Source: an uncultured Pseudomonadota bacterium
GTDB taxonomy: Bacteria; Pseudomonadota; Gammaproteobacteria; Burkholderiales; JALYOK01
Assembly: GCA_902826775.1 (NCBI GenBank)
Contig: CADEHE010000010.1
Coordinates: 98,049-162,048, forward strand
DNA: 64,000 nucleotides
Reading direction: 5' to 3'
Each line of letters begins with the position of its first letter. Within the stretch, counting starts at the first letter, position 1. Below are positions 54,506 to 62,952 of this stretch, in pieces. The translations under genes and the position numbers were made by a program. The notes under the pieces are model-generated. The model was not told the origin of the DNA. It saw only the letters and a program-made list of their open reading frames with translations, and made no database searches.

Positions 54506-55327
54506 CTAGCCCTTCACTGCGAAAACGCCATCGCCGCTCATGCGCGTGCGAAATCCCGCTCGCTGCAAGCGCTTCGCCACTTCCTGCGGCACGTCGCGCC
54601 CGCTGGTGAGTTTGTTCGGCGTGCCGGTGTAGTGAAACATGCGCCCGTTGCGTTTCAACACGCGGGCCAATGCATCGTAGAAGGTTTGCGAATAAAGTTC
54701 GCCGGCGATGCCGAAGCGCGGCGGGTCGTGCAAGATGGCATCGACCGAGGCAGTGGGCATCGTCGCGACCGCCTGCGTGACGTCAGCTTCGATCAACGAC
54801 AGCGCGCCGCCGGGCGCGGGCGACCATGGGTTCAGCTTGCGCAGCCAGATCACGTCCGCGTTCTTTTCATAGGAAATGACCTGTGCCGCGCCGCCGGCCA
54901 AACACCAAGCGGCGAAGTAACCGAGGCCGCCGCAAGTATCCAGAACGGCTTTTCCACGCGGCTGGATCAGCTCGACTTTGCGCTGTGCGTCGAGATAGGG
55001 GGAGATCTGCTGCGTGGGCAGCATCTTGATGCCGTCGATCTCGAAGGTCGGTGCGCCCCATTGGGTCGGCACCAGCTTGATGAGTGAGCCTGAAAAGCGC
55101 ATGGCGGGCGCGAACGCCGCGCCAGTCCAGTAATAGATAGTCCGCGGCTTGCAGGTCTCGATCCAGGGAAACCGCTCGCCGTGGCATCGCCATCCCACTT
55201 CGCTCAATTCGACTTCGCATTCGCTGCGGCCCAGATCCAGCGAGCACGATAGCGCATGCGTGCCGGCCCGCATGGCGTTGTGTAGAGTGGCGTGAGTGTC
55301 GGCTGTCAGGACGGGATTCATCGCCAT
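54506..55327 (-). CDS. Class I SAM-dependent methyltransferase-like protein
   Basis: 273 aa. An N-terminal beta-rich domain (about 1-115) precedes a Rossmann fold with motif I VLDTCGGLGYFAAWCL (near 130) and motif IV-like I-L-H-D-P-P-R-F-G (near 196), then VLKRNGRMFHYTG. The D-P-P-R pattern is found among RNA and small-molecule methyltransferases and in spermidine-synthase-like folds. Substrate unknown. Confidence 0.8.
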   Translation of the reverse strand: MAMNPVLTADTHATLHNAMRAGTHALSCSLDLGRSECEVELSEVGWRCHGERFPWIETCKPRTIYYWTGAAFAPAMRFSGSLIKLVPTQWGAPTFEIDGIKMLPTQQISPYLDAQRKVELIQPRGKAVLDTCGGLGYFAAWCLAGGAAQVISYEKNADVIWLRKLNPWSPAPGGALSLIEADVTQAVATMPTASVDAILHDPPRFGIAGELYSQTFYDALARVLKRNGRMFHYTGTPNKLTSGRDVPQEVAKRLQRAGFRTRMSGDGVFAVKG

Positions 55328-55418
55328 GCTCTATGCCTGCCGCAGCGCCTGCGCTCCGGCAGCTCCTTGGCCTTCGGCGGATATCACAAGCAAGCGATCG
55401 GCAACAGCCAAGGCAGGA

Positions 55419-55862
55419 TCAAACTTGCATTTCGCGCGCGGGCACTTCGTACTGCCACTGCGGCTCATGCACCCGCTCGACGATGAGCCAACGCTCGCCC
55501 TCGCGGCGCAGCTTGTCCCGATACCAAATCGCGCGCACCGAAATGCGCCGCTCACCATCTTGCTCGTGCAAGAGTGATGCCGTCACGCGGCTGTCGCACG
55601 TCGCCGAATTGTCTTGGACTTCGATGTGCAAATTGCCGAGCGCGTGGACTGTCGCGCCATAGTGGCCCAGGCGCGCTCGCACCCAATCTGCCACGCCGCG
55701 ACCGCCGTGCAACACCTCGGGTTCGAAGTTGTAGCGCGACTGCGCATCTTGCGTGAAGCACGTGGCGACGCGATCCCAGTTTTTGGCGTCGACGAAATTG
55801 AGGTAATCCTCGATGGTTTCGCGGATGGCCTGTTTGTCTAGAGCGGTATTTCCGAGCGACAT
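55419..55862 (-). CDS. NTF2-like/SnoaL family protein (intact copy)
   Basis: 147 aa cone-shaped alpha+beta fold: N-terminal helix DKQAIRETIEDYLNFVDAKNWDRVATCF, followed by the beta sheet with RYNFEPEVLHG and the C-terminal ERWLIVERVHEP. Similar proteins are isomerases, dehydratases or ligand binders. Three decayed copies of its 5' part lie at 56033-56179, 56355-56426 and about 58091-58185, all in the same orientation. Confidence 0.85.
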   Translation of the reverse strand: MSLGNTALDKQAIRETIEDYLNFVDAKNWDRVATCFTQDAQSRYNFEPEVLHGGRGVADWVRARLGHYGATVHALGNLHIEVQDNSATCDSRVTASLLHEQDGERRISVRAIWYRDKLRREGERWLIVERVHEPQWQYEVPAREMQV

Positions 55863-55900
55863 GGTAGTCCTTGCGGTTCGACCGACATAGTTACCCGATA

Positions 55901-56028
55901 GTAGGGCGCAATCCCATTGCGCCGAATGCTGCCGCGATTAATTGCGTGGGCAACGGTTGCGCGCGCGACACGAACCCGGTAGAGCATAAGCTGCATAAAA
56001 CATCCAGCGCAATGGGATTGCGCCCTAC
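55901..56028. repeat. REPIN-like element type B, copy 1
   Basis: 128 bp. Both ends are 23-nt GTAG + hairpin units (GGCGCAAT, CCC loop, ATTGCGCC) in inverted orientation. The interior has no coding signal. Confidence 0.8.
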
Positions 56029-56032
56029 GCGC

Positions 56033-56179
56033 TCAGGCTCGAAGTTGTAGCGCGACTGCGCATCTTGCGTGAAGCACGCGGCGACGCGATCCCAGTTTTT
56101 TGGCGTCGACGAAATTGAGGTAATCCTCGATGGTTTCGCGGATGGCCTGTTTGTCTGAGGCGGTATTTCCGAGCGGCAT
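56033..56179 (-). pseudogene. Truncated NTF2-like copy 2
   Basis: Starts MPLGNTASDKQAIRETIEDY like the intact gene and is nearly identical to its 5' part, but an extra T in the run near 56097-56102 shifts the frame after NFVDAK and the copy stops at the duplication boundary. It would not give an NTF2 fold. Confidence 0.85.
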
Positions 56180-56217
56180 GGTATTCCTTGCGGTTCGACT
56201 CACATAGTTATCCGATA

Positions 56218-56345
56218 GTAGGGCGCAATCCCATTGCGCCGAATGCTGTCGCGATTGATCGCGTTGGCGACGGTTGCGCGCGCTACACGAACCCGGTAGA
56301 GCATAAGCTGCATAAAACATCCGGCGCAATGGGATTGCGCCCTAC
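56218..56345. repeat. REPIN-like element type B, copy 2
   Basis: 128 bp, near-identical to copy 1 including the interior, as expected from the tandem duplication. Confidence 0.8.
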
Positions 56346-56354
56346 GCGCTGGGA

Positions 56355-56426
56355 TTCGTTGCCCGGGTAATCTTTGATGGTCTCCTGAGTCGCCAGCTTG
56401 TTTAGGAGTTTGGTTTCGAGCGACAT
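56355..56426 (-). pseudogene. Degenerate NTF2-like copy 3 (5' fragment)
   Basis: On the minus strand from ATG 56426 it reads MSLETKLLNKLATQETIKDY, alignable to the start of the intact gene (MSLGNTALDKQAIRETIEDY). Only about 24 codons remain. It is more diverged than copy 2 and so comes from an older event. Confidence 0.65.
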
Positions 56427-56474
56427 AAGCCTTCTCTGGTTTTCCGCGGCGTCGGCTTGCTAGGTGCTTCCAGA

Positions 56475-56936
56475 TCAGATAGCAGAAACAGTCAGCGTAA
56501 TGTAAAAGTTCGCTATGTTGTCCCATCTCTTTTCTAGGGTTTCCTCCGACACCATGCGAATTGAGTACGAGGCGTAAGCGCCATTGGCCATCGGGTGCGA
56601 ACGCTTGAACGTGCCTTCCCGCCCATTCTTTGGAAACCAACCGCAGCATTCAAATACAAGCCGGCCCATACCGTATTTCTTGACGAGCAAGGCTTCGGCG
56701 GATCGGGCATGCCTACCTGGAATCGTATAAACGGATTCGCACAAGATCTGTGAGGGCTGCGTAGGCTTTTCGCTCTCGACGAGTTTGGCGTGAGGGATAT
56801 GAATTTGGTTCAACTTTAGGAGATCGCCGCTGCAATGTACCCCCGTTTGCGCGACAGCCGGATCGGCATGCAGATGACACCACAGCAAGACAATCCATAG
56901 CTTGTGAACTGCGGTGGATTTAGATGAATTGAGCAT
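56475..56936 (-). CDS. Secreted protein, possibly DUF4952-like
   Basis: 153 aa with a signal peptide (about 1-29, ending AVA-Q). The mature part has C-S-G-D-L-L near the start, then QILCESVYTIPGRHARSAEALL, FECCGWFPKNG and a closing W-D-N-I-A-N-F-Y-I-T-L-T. This pattern recalls DUF4952, but I am not certain. GC content is lower than in the flanks. It sits between decayed NTF2 copies. Confidence 0.65.
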   Translation of the reverse strand: MLNSSKSTAVHKLWIVLLWCHLHADPAVAQTGVHCSGDLLKLNQIHIPHAKLVESEKPTQPSQILCESVYTIPGRHARSAEALLVKKYGMGRLVFECCGWFPKNGREGTFKRSHPMANGAYASYSIRMVSEETLEKRWDNIANFYITLTVSAI

Positions 56937-57031
56937 ATGGGCTAGCGAGAAAGGCTAGAGCAATCGTGGCGGGTGATCCTGCTTGCCATGAGCCACTATA
57001 TCAGCCACGTTTAGTCTTCGCCCCTTGCGCG

Positions 57032-58006
57032 CTACATCTTCAGAATCACCGCCCCGGCGGTGCGCCGCTCCTCCATGTCCTGCTGAGCGCGGCCGGCGTC
57101 TTCAAGGCGGTACTCGCTCGCTTTGCTCGGGCGCACGATTTTCTTGGCGATGGCATCGAACAGCTCGTTCGCCATCTGCTCGCGTTGCTCCGGCGTCTCC
57201 ACATAGTGAAATACCGCCGGCCTCGTCACCGAGTTGGATTTCTTGAACAATAGCGGCATCGGCAACGGATCGACCGCGCCGGACGATTGGCCGAAATTGA
57301 TCAAATGCCCGCGCAGCGCCAAGCACTCCAACGATCCCAAAAAGGTATCTTTGCCGACGGAATCGTATGCGACATCCACACCGCGTCCGCCGGTGATCGC
57401 GCTAACCCGCTCGACGAAGTTCTCGGAGCGATACAGAATCACGTCGTCGCAGCCGTTCTCGCGGGCAATGCGGCCTTTCTCCTCGCTGCCCACGGTGCCG
57501 ATCACCCGCGCGCCGAGGTGGTGTGCCCACTGGCAGACCAGTTGGCCGACGCCGCCCGACGCCGCGTGAACCAGCACCGCCATACCGGGTTCGAGCCGGT
57601 GCGTGTAGCGAACCAGCATCAGCGCCGTGAGCCCGCGCAGCAGCACCGCGGCGGCAGTGCTGTCGTCAATCGAGTGGGGAATCTTGAAGAGCTGGTCGGC
57701 CAGCGCGAGCCGTCGCTGCGCATACGCTTGATAGTCGCGTGTGAGACACCCCACGCGGTCGCCCGCTTTCACGTGCGTGACGCCCGGGCCGACAGCCTCG
57801 ACAACCCCGATCGCTTCCAATCCCGGAATGCCCGGCAATTTCAGCGTTTGATACAACCCCGTTCTGACGTAGACATCGTGGATGTTCACCCCTGCCGTGG
57901 TTTGGCGAATGCGCGCTTGTCCAACGCCCGGTTCGCCGACTTCCACCGTTTCCAGCTTCAGCACCTCGGGGCCGCCGGTGGTGCGCATTACGATGGCTTT
58001 TGTCAT
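57032..58006 (-). CDS. Quinone oxidoreductase (zeta-crystallin type)
   Basis: 324 aa MDR-family NADPH:quinone reductase. GVNIHDVYVRTGLY near the start, nucleotide motif HAASGGVGQLVCQWA near 147, and GVDVAYDSVGKDTF. It resembles QorA: one-electron reduction of quinones with NADPH. No operon partner. Confidence 0.92.
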   Translation of the reverse strand: MTKAIVMRTTGGPEVLKLETVEVGEPGVGQARIRQTTAGVNIHDVYVRTGLYQTLKLPGIPGLEAIGVVEAVGPGVTHVKAGDRVGCLTRDYQAYAQRRLALADQLFKIPHSIDDSTAAAVLLRGLTALMLVRYTHRLEPGMAVLVHAASGGVGQLVCQWAHHLGARVIGTVGSEEKGRIARENGCDDVILYRSENFVERVSAITGGRGVDVAYDSVGKDTFLGSLECLALRGHLINFGQSSGAVDPLPMPLLFKKSNSVTRPAVFHYVETPEQREQMANELFDAIAKKIVRPSKASEYRLEDAGRAQQDMEERRTAGAVILKM

Positions 58007-58090
58007 TGGCTATTGTTCCTCAAGAAAAATATTTTCTTGTCGATGCGAGCGGTTATTGGGCGCCTGATTTGTTTGCGTCCTTCAGCATAT

Positions 58091-58185
58091 TGAACTCTAC
58101 GGTGTAGCGAGACTGCACATCTTCCGTGAAGCATGCGGCTACAAGATGCCACTTCTTCGCATCGACAGAATTGTAATCTTCGGTA
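58091..58185 (-). pseudogene. Degenerate NTF2-like copy 4 (fragment)
   Basis: The minus strand reads as EDYNSVDAKKWHLVAACF and continues TEDVQSRY, aligning with EDYLNFVDAKNWDRVATCF and TQDAQSRY of the intact gene at 55419. Both ends are lost. A type-B palindromic element follows at 58216, the same order as in copies 1 and 2. Confidence 0.7.
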
Positions 58186-58215
58186 GAACGCGGCCCCTAG
58201 AAATCTTACGCAGAA

Positions 58216-58666
<451 letters not shown>

Positions 58667-58676
58667 CTAGAGCGAG

Positions 58677-58747
58677 GTAGGGTGGGCAAAGCGCAGCGTG
58701 CCCACGTTTATCATCCGCGTGGGCACGCTGCGCTTTGCCCACCCTAC
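58677..58747. repeat. REPIN-like element type C
   Basis: Perfect 30-bp inverted repeat (58677-58706 with 58718-58747) with an 11-nt spacer; each arm starts with GTAG and folds as GGTGGGCA with TGCCCAC. It lies 18 nt beyond the amidase stop and may fold at its 3' end. Confidence 0.85.
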
Positions 58748-58765
58748 CCAAACCGATCCTAAACT

Positions 58766-60181
58766 CTACGCAAGGGCCACCCGCCGCTTCCCAAACCCCG
58801 TCGCCTGCTCAAACGCATACCCCAACTGTAACACCCCGAGATCGTCCTGATGCCGCCCGACAATCTGCAACCCTATCGGCAATCCTTCCGGCGTAAACCC
58901 GCAGGGGACAGATATCGCCGGGTATCCAGTGACGGTGATGTAGTAGCAGGACTTCATCCAGTCGATGTAGGTGGGCAGTTTGATGCCGTTGATTTCATCG
59001 ATGTACGGCTTCTTGATGTCGAACGGTGCAACCTGCATGGTCGGCAGCAGGAGGAATTCGTACTTTTCCATGAAGCGGTGCAGGCGCTGATATAGCGCGG
59101 TGCGCTTGACTTCGGCGGCGGCGATTTGCGCGCCGGTCAGCTTGCGGCCTTCTTCGATGTTCCATACCACGGTGTCTTTCATCAGCGCGCGGTGTTGATC
59201 GAGTGTGCGGCCGTGCTTGGCTTCGAATTCGAGCGCGCGAAACACTTTGAAGATTTCGTCGGCGTCGGTGAAATCGGGTGTCGCGTCGTCGACGAGGCAG
59301 CCGATCGATTCCAACGTTTTGCGTTGCGGTGCGACGGCATTGGTGACTTGCGTTTCGAACGGCAAGCCGCCGAGGTCGATCGACCAGGCGATGCGTGTGC
59401 CTTTGAAATCGCGCGTCAGCGGCGCGGCGAATTGGCTGCCGCCTTGGGCAATCGACGTCGGCGCGCGAGAGTCGAAGCCGGCCATGACGCTCAGTTGCAG
59501 CGCGACGTCTTGCACCGTGCGTCCCATCGGGCCGGGCACGCCGAGCGTGTTCCAGGCGATCTTCGCCGGGTAGCTCGGCACGCGGCCAATCGAGGGGCGC
59601 ATGCCGACGACGTTGCAGAAGCTCGCTGGGTTGCGCAAACTCGCACCGAGGTCGCTGCCGTCGGCGAGCGGCGTCATGCCGCACGCCAGCGCCACCGCGC
59701 CGCCGCCGCTGGAGCCGCCGCAGGTCTTGGTTAAGTCGTAAGGGTTAGCGGTTTCGCCGAACACTTTGTTGAAGGTTTGTGAACCGGCGCCGAATTCGGG
59801 CGTATTGGTTTTGCCGATGGTGATGGCGCCCGCTTTTTTCATGCGCTCGACCACCAGCGCATCGTGTTGCGGCACGTTATCCTTGAAGATGGGCGAGCCG
59901 AAAGTGGTGCGGATGCCCTTGGTTTCGGTCAAATCCTTGTAGCCGACCGGCAGGCCGTGCAGCGGTCCGACTTGATCGCCGCGCGCGAGCGCGGCGTCAG
60001 CGGCTTGCGCGTCCTGCAGCGCTTGCTCGGCGGTGAGCGTGACGATGGCGTTCACCTTAGGGTTGACGCGCTCGATTTGCGCCAGATGCGCCCGCATGAC
60101 TTCGACGGCGGACAGTTTGCGCGCGCGGATCGCTTGCGCGAGTTCGACGGCGGAGAGGAAGCAAATTTCTTCAGTGGACAT
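58766..60181 (-). CDS. Amidase (amidase-signature family)
   Basis: 471 aa from the ATG at 60181. The Ser-cisSer-Lys triad is visible: Lys in GLPVGYKDL (near 80), serines in CGGSSGGGAVALACGM and DGSDLGASLRNPASF (near 150-185). The glycine-rich motif differs slightly from GSSGGSAAA of GatA. It hydrolyses small amides; the C-terminal domain with TGYPAISVPCGF is typical of bacterial amidases. It is not GatA, as no gatB/gatC is near. The leader contains repeats of the TTCGAC/GAACGG family. Confidence 0.92.
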   Translation of the reverse strand: MSTEEICFLSAVELAQAIRARKLSAVEVMRAHLAQIERVNPKVNAIVTLTAEQALQDAQAADAALARGDQVGPLHGLPVGYKDLTETKGIRTTFGSPIFKDNVPQHDALVVERMKKAGAITIGKTNTPEFGAGSQTFNKVFGETANPYDLTKTCGGSSGGGAVALACGMTPLADGSDLGASLRNPASFCNVVGMRPSIGRVPSYPAKIAWNTLGVPGPMGRTVQDVALQLSVMAGFDSRAPTSIAQGGSQFAAPLTRDFKGTRIAWSIDLGGLPFETQVTNAVAPQRKTLESIGCLVDDATPDFTDADEIFKVFRALEFEAKHGRTLDQHRALMKDTVVWNIEEGRKLTGAQIAAAEVKRTALYQRLHRFMEKYEFLLLPTMQVAPFDIKKPYIDEINGIKLPTYIDWMKSCYYITVTGYPAISVPCGFTPEGLPIGLQIVGRHQDDLGVLQLGYAFEQATGFGKRRVALA

Positions 60182-60215
60182 GGTGTTCTCGCTGGCGAGA
60201 AATATTCGGATTGTT

Positions 60216-60370
60216 TGTCGCTCGCCCCGAGCGTGTCGAAGGGCGCCGCGTAAGAGTGAGATTGTAACTGCCTTCATGGCGTGGTTCGACAGGCTCACCA
60301 CGAACGGGAGGGCAGGTGCCGGCTCACCGCGAACGGGAAGGGTTCGACAGGCTCATCAGGAACAGGAAGG
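60216..60370. repeat. Cluster of TTCGAC/GAACGG-family repeats
   Basis: One inverted unit (about 60216-60245, CGCTCGCCCCGAGCGTGTCG) is followed by direct units at 60284-60308 (TTCGACAGGCTCACCACGAA), 60320-60339 and 60342-60370. They lie in the amidase leader. Together with 60530-60601 they fill most of the 566-nt gap 60182-60747; no gene is seen there. Confidence 0.7.
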
Positions 60371-60529
60371 AACAGGTTTGCGAGAGACGAGAGGGGGCAT
60401 GTCTGCGACGAACGGGAAGGAGTCGACGGTAGCGCGTCACCTGGATGCGGCGCAGCGCAATCTGGGTCTTTCCTAAATTCCACTTTGTTCGATCCAAGTT
60501 ACGCTGGCGCGGCATTGTTTTCTTTGGTT

Positions 60530-60601
60530 GTCATTCCCGCGCAGGCGGGAATCCAAGGTTGTGCATCGAAAGAACTGGATTCCCGCCTACGCGGGAATGA
60601 C
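60530..60601. repeat. Inverted palindromic repeat (GTCATTCCCGCG type)
   Basis: 26-nt arms (60530-60555 and 60576-60601) with one mismatch and a 20-nt spacer; same family as 4635-4707. Confidence 0.8.
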
Positions 60602-60747
60602 AAGACTTCTCACGCTCTATCGTCAAGTGGGTGATTTGTGTGCGAACGGGTAAGATAGCCGCCCACACCCGGTCTCGGCCGGCGCGGACTTCACCCAAGC
60701 CCTCTCCGCAGGCCTGAGGGCAGATCGATCAGCGGTAGGAACAACAC

Positions 60748-61461
60748 ATGCAACCCGCACCTGTGCGCAAGTACAAGTACTACGATTTCGTCATGGCCGC
60801 CTTCGTGACGGTGCTGATCTGCTCGAACTTGATCGGCCCGGCGAAGATCGCCACTGTCGATCTGCCGCTGTTCGGCACGGTCAACTTCGGCGCGGGCGTG
60901 TTGTTCTTTCCGATCTCGTATGTGTTCGGCGATATTCTGACCGAGGTGTACGGCTACGCGCGCTCGCGCCGAGTGATCTGGACCGGCTTTGCCGCACTGG
61001 CGTTTGCTTCGTTCATGGCGTGGGTGGTGGTGCAATTGCCGCCGGCGGCGTTTTGGAAAAATCAGGCCGCGTACGAAACGGCGTTCGGTTCGACTTGGCG
61101 CATCTCGCTCGCCTCGCTGATCGCGTTTTCGTGCGGGGAGTTCGTCAACTCCTACGTGCTCGCCAAAATGAAATTGCTCACCAACGGCAAATATCTTTGG
61201 ACGCGCACCATCGGTTCGACCCTATTCGGCGAAGCGGTGGATTCGATGTTGTTCTATCCGATGGCGTTCTATTCGAGCGGTTTGATTCCGAACGAGATGC
61301 TGCCGAGCATCATGCTGGTGCAATTCGTTTCGAAAGTGAGCGTGGAAGTGGTGTTCACGCCGCTCACTTATCTGATCGTCGGCTGGCTCAAGCGCAAAGA
61401 GAACGAGGATTACTACGACCGAGATACGGATTTCAATCCGTTCAGTTTGGCGGATAGGTAG
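60748..61461 (+). CDS. Queuosine precursor transporter (VUT family)
   Basis: 237 aa, about six membrane helices. Family marks: ICSNLIGPAKI near the start, FPISYVFGDILTEVYGY, FSCGEFVNSYVLAKMK and a KVSVEVVFTPLTYLIV helix. YhhQ-type members import preQ0/preQ1 for the tRNA queuosine pathway. No preQ1 riboswitch was recognised in the leader. Confidence 0.92.
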   Translation: MQPAPVRKYKYYDFVMAAFVTVLICSNLIGPAKIATVDLPLFGTVNFGAGVLFFPISYVFGDILTEVYGYARSRRVIWTGFAALAFASFMAWVVVQLPPAAFWKNQAAYETAFGSTWRISLASLIAFSCGEFVNSYVLAKMKLLTNGKYLWTRTIGSTLFGEAVDSMLFYPMAFYSSGLIPNEMLPSIMLVQFVSKVSVEVVFTPLTYLIVGWLKRKENEDYYDRDTDFNPFSLADR

Positions 61462-61530
61462 GGTAGTACCGTCTTAGGACTGTTTTCCATTCTAAGTAAG
61501 GGTAATAAGCTTGCCAGGGTATAGGTAAAA

Positions 61531-61836
61531 CTACTGGTGCGCACCGCAGTTCCAGCAAGTGAGTAAATCGGCCTGCAATTGCTCGCCGCAGCAACGGCAA
61601 GGCTTGAGCGCATCCTGCATTAACGCGCGCGCCGCTGCATGCGTCACCACCGCGGCGCGGCCAAAATCATGATCGTTGATCACCCACAGTTCGGGATACG
61701 TGTGCGTGAAGGGAATTTCGCCCATTGCGCCCAATGCGTACTGATTGAATACGCGCACGTCGATGCCGTCCTGCTTAAGCAAGTCGGCCAACAGTTGGGC
61801 TTCGATGATATTGGCGGTCGAGCAGAGTTTTTTCAT
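61531..61836 (-). CDS. DUF2007 protein with C-terminal zinc ribbon
   Basis: 101 aa. The DUF2007 part (about 1-70) shows EAQLLADLLKQDGIDVRVFN and G-x-P-F-x-x-x-x-P-E-L-W-V. A C-terminal C-R-C-C-G and C-W-N-C-G pair forms a likely zinc ribbon. Members are called putative signal-transducing proteins without proof. Confidence 0.85.
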   Translation of the reverse strand: MKKLCSTANIIEAQLLADLLKQDGIDVRVFNQYALGAMGEIPFTHTYPELWVINDHDFGRAAVVTHAAARALMQDALKPCRCCGEQLQADLLTCWNCGAHQ

Positions 61837-61910
61837 TTTGCTGCAAATCCGCTCAGCGCGGGCTGACCCAGTAGAATGAGCGCCTTTTCCGATATGCGAC
61901 GCGTGCGCTC

Positions 61911-62675
61911 ATGACTAGCGCGATGGCGATTCCCCTTCTCAGTCTAACCGGCAGCGCGCTGGCCGGTGCTGCCGCCCTGGCGTTGGCGCGCTTCGCGCGG
62001 CCGGCGTGGGTCGGCGGGCTGGTCGGCTTCGCCGTCGGCGCTTTGCTCGGCGTGGCATTTTTGGAGATTCTGCCACACATACTACGTTTGGCCGAACGCA
62101 CACCGGGCGCGGTCGGTGCGATTTTGTTCGGCATCCTTGGGTTCTTCGTGCTGGAGAAGCTGTTCGTCTGGCGCCATCACCACGGCGGGCTCTCGGCTTC
62201 GGAACACGACGCCCACGAAGTCAATGCGCAGCCGCGCAGCCCGGCGCTGATGCTGCTTGGCAATGCCGTGCACAATTTGTTCGACGGCTTCTTTATTGCC
62301 ACGGCTTACCTTATCGCCCCGCGCCTAGGCGTTCTGACGGCGGTGGCGATCTTCGCGCACGAGTTCGCGCAACAACTTGGCGATGCTGGCCCGCGCCTAA
62401 AGGTTGCGGAAGGGGCCAGGCACAACCTCACCTATGCCGCGACGGCGTGCGCGGCAACGATGGCGGGCGCGCTGCTGGGCTATCAAGTTCTCGCCGCATG
62501 GCCGGCAGCGTTGGCGTTCGCTCTTGGCGGCGCGACAGCCAGCATGCTTTACGTGGCCATGGCCGACCTCATCCCGAGTTTGCATCAACGCACCGATTCT
62601 TCCGCCGCGATGCAGCAGATTGTGCTGATCGCGCTCGGCGTGGGAGCGATTGCTCTCCTCGGGGCATTGCAGTAG
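61911..62675 (+). CDS. ZIP family metal transporter
   Basis: 254 aa, eight helices. TM4 has GNAVHNLFDGFFIA and TM5 has AIFAHEFAQQLGDAG, the metal-binding pair of ZIP carriers; a His-rich cytoplasmic loop (WRHHHGG) lies before. It likely imports zinc, iron or another divalent metal. It is divergent from the DUF2007 gene. Confidence 0.92.
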   Translation: MTSAMAIPLLSLTGSALAGAAALALARFARPAWVGGLVGFAVGALLGVAFLEILPHILRLAERTPGAVGAILFGILGFFVLEKLFVWRHHHGGLSASEHDAHEVNAQPRSPALMLLGNAVHNLFDGFFIATAYLIAPRLGVLTAVAIFAHEFAQQLGDAGPRLKVAEGARHNLTYAATACAATMAGALLGYQVLAAWPAALAFALGGATASMLYVAMADLIPSLHQRTDSSAAMQQIVLIALGVGAIALLGALQ

Positions 62676-62785
62676 GGCAGCTTACGCGGCGCGCGCACGG
62701 GCTGCGTAAGCACTGAGCGCGAGTAGCGCGAAGCAGGCTGGTGCCGCTTCGCGCACTGCCAGTTCAGCGCGCTTTACTCGTAGAA

Positions 62786-62863
62786 GTAGGGTGGATCAAG
62801 CGCAGCGGATCCACCAGGCAACTTGTACGCAAAGGTGGATCCGCCGCGCTTGATCCACCCTAC
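62786..62863. repeat. REPIN-like element type D
   Basis: 30-nt arms (62786-62815 and 62834-62863) with one mismatch and an 18-nt spacer. Each starts with GTAG and folds as GGTGGATC with GATCCACC. It sits in the 277-nt gap between the convergent ZIP and EF-G genes, which holds nothing else. Confidence 0.85.
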
Positions 62864-62952
62864 TAACGTGCTTAGTATTGACAGTCCCGCGAGCGACTAC
62901 CCGTGAATGCGTCATTCCCGATGTGCACCGGGATGACGATCCTCAGGCGGCG

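Larger units (their letters stand above)
55722..56355. repeat. 317-bp tandem duplication
   Basis: The stretch from 55722 to about 56038, which covers the first 47 codons or so of the NTF2-like gene, its leader and a palindrome-ended element, is repeated at about 56039-56355 with few changes. Three anchor points (gene start 55862/56179, element start 55901/56218, element end 56028/56345) all give 317 bp. Confidence 0.85.

Noticed and set aside
60602..60747. preQ1 riboswitch before the queuosine-precursor transporter
   Set aside because: Neither the preQ1-I nor preQ1-II conserved core could be recognised in the leader.
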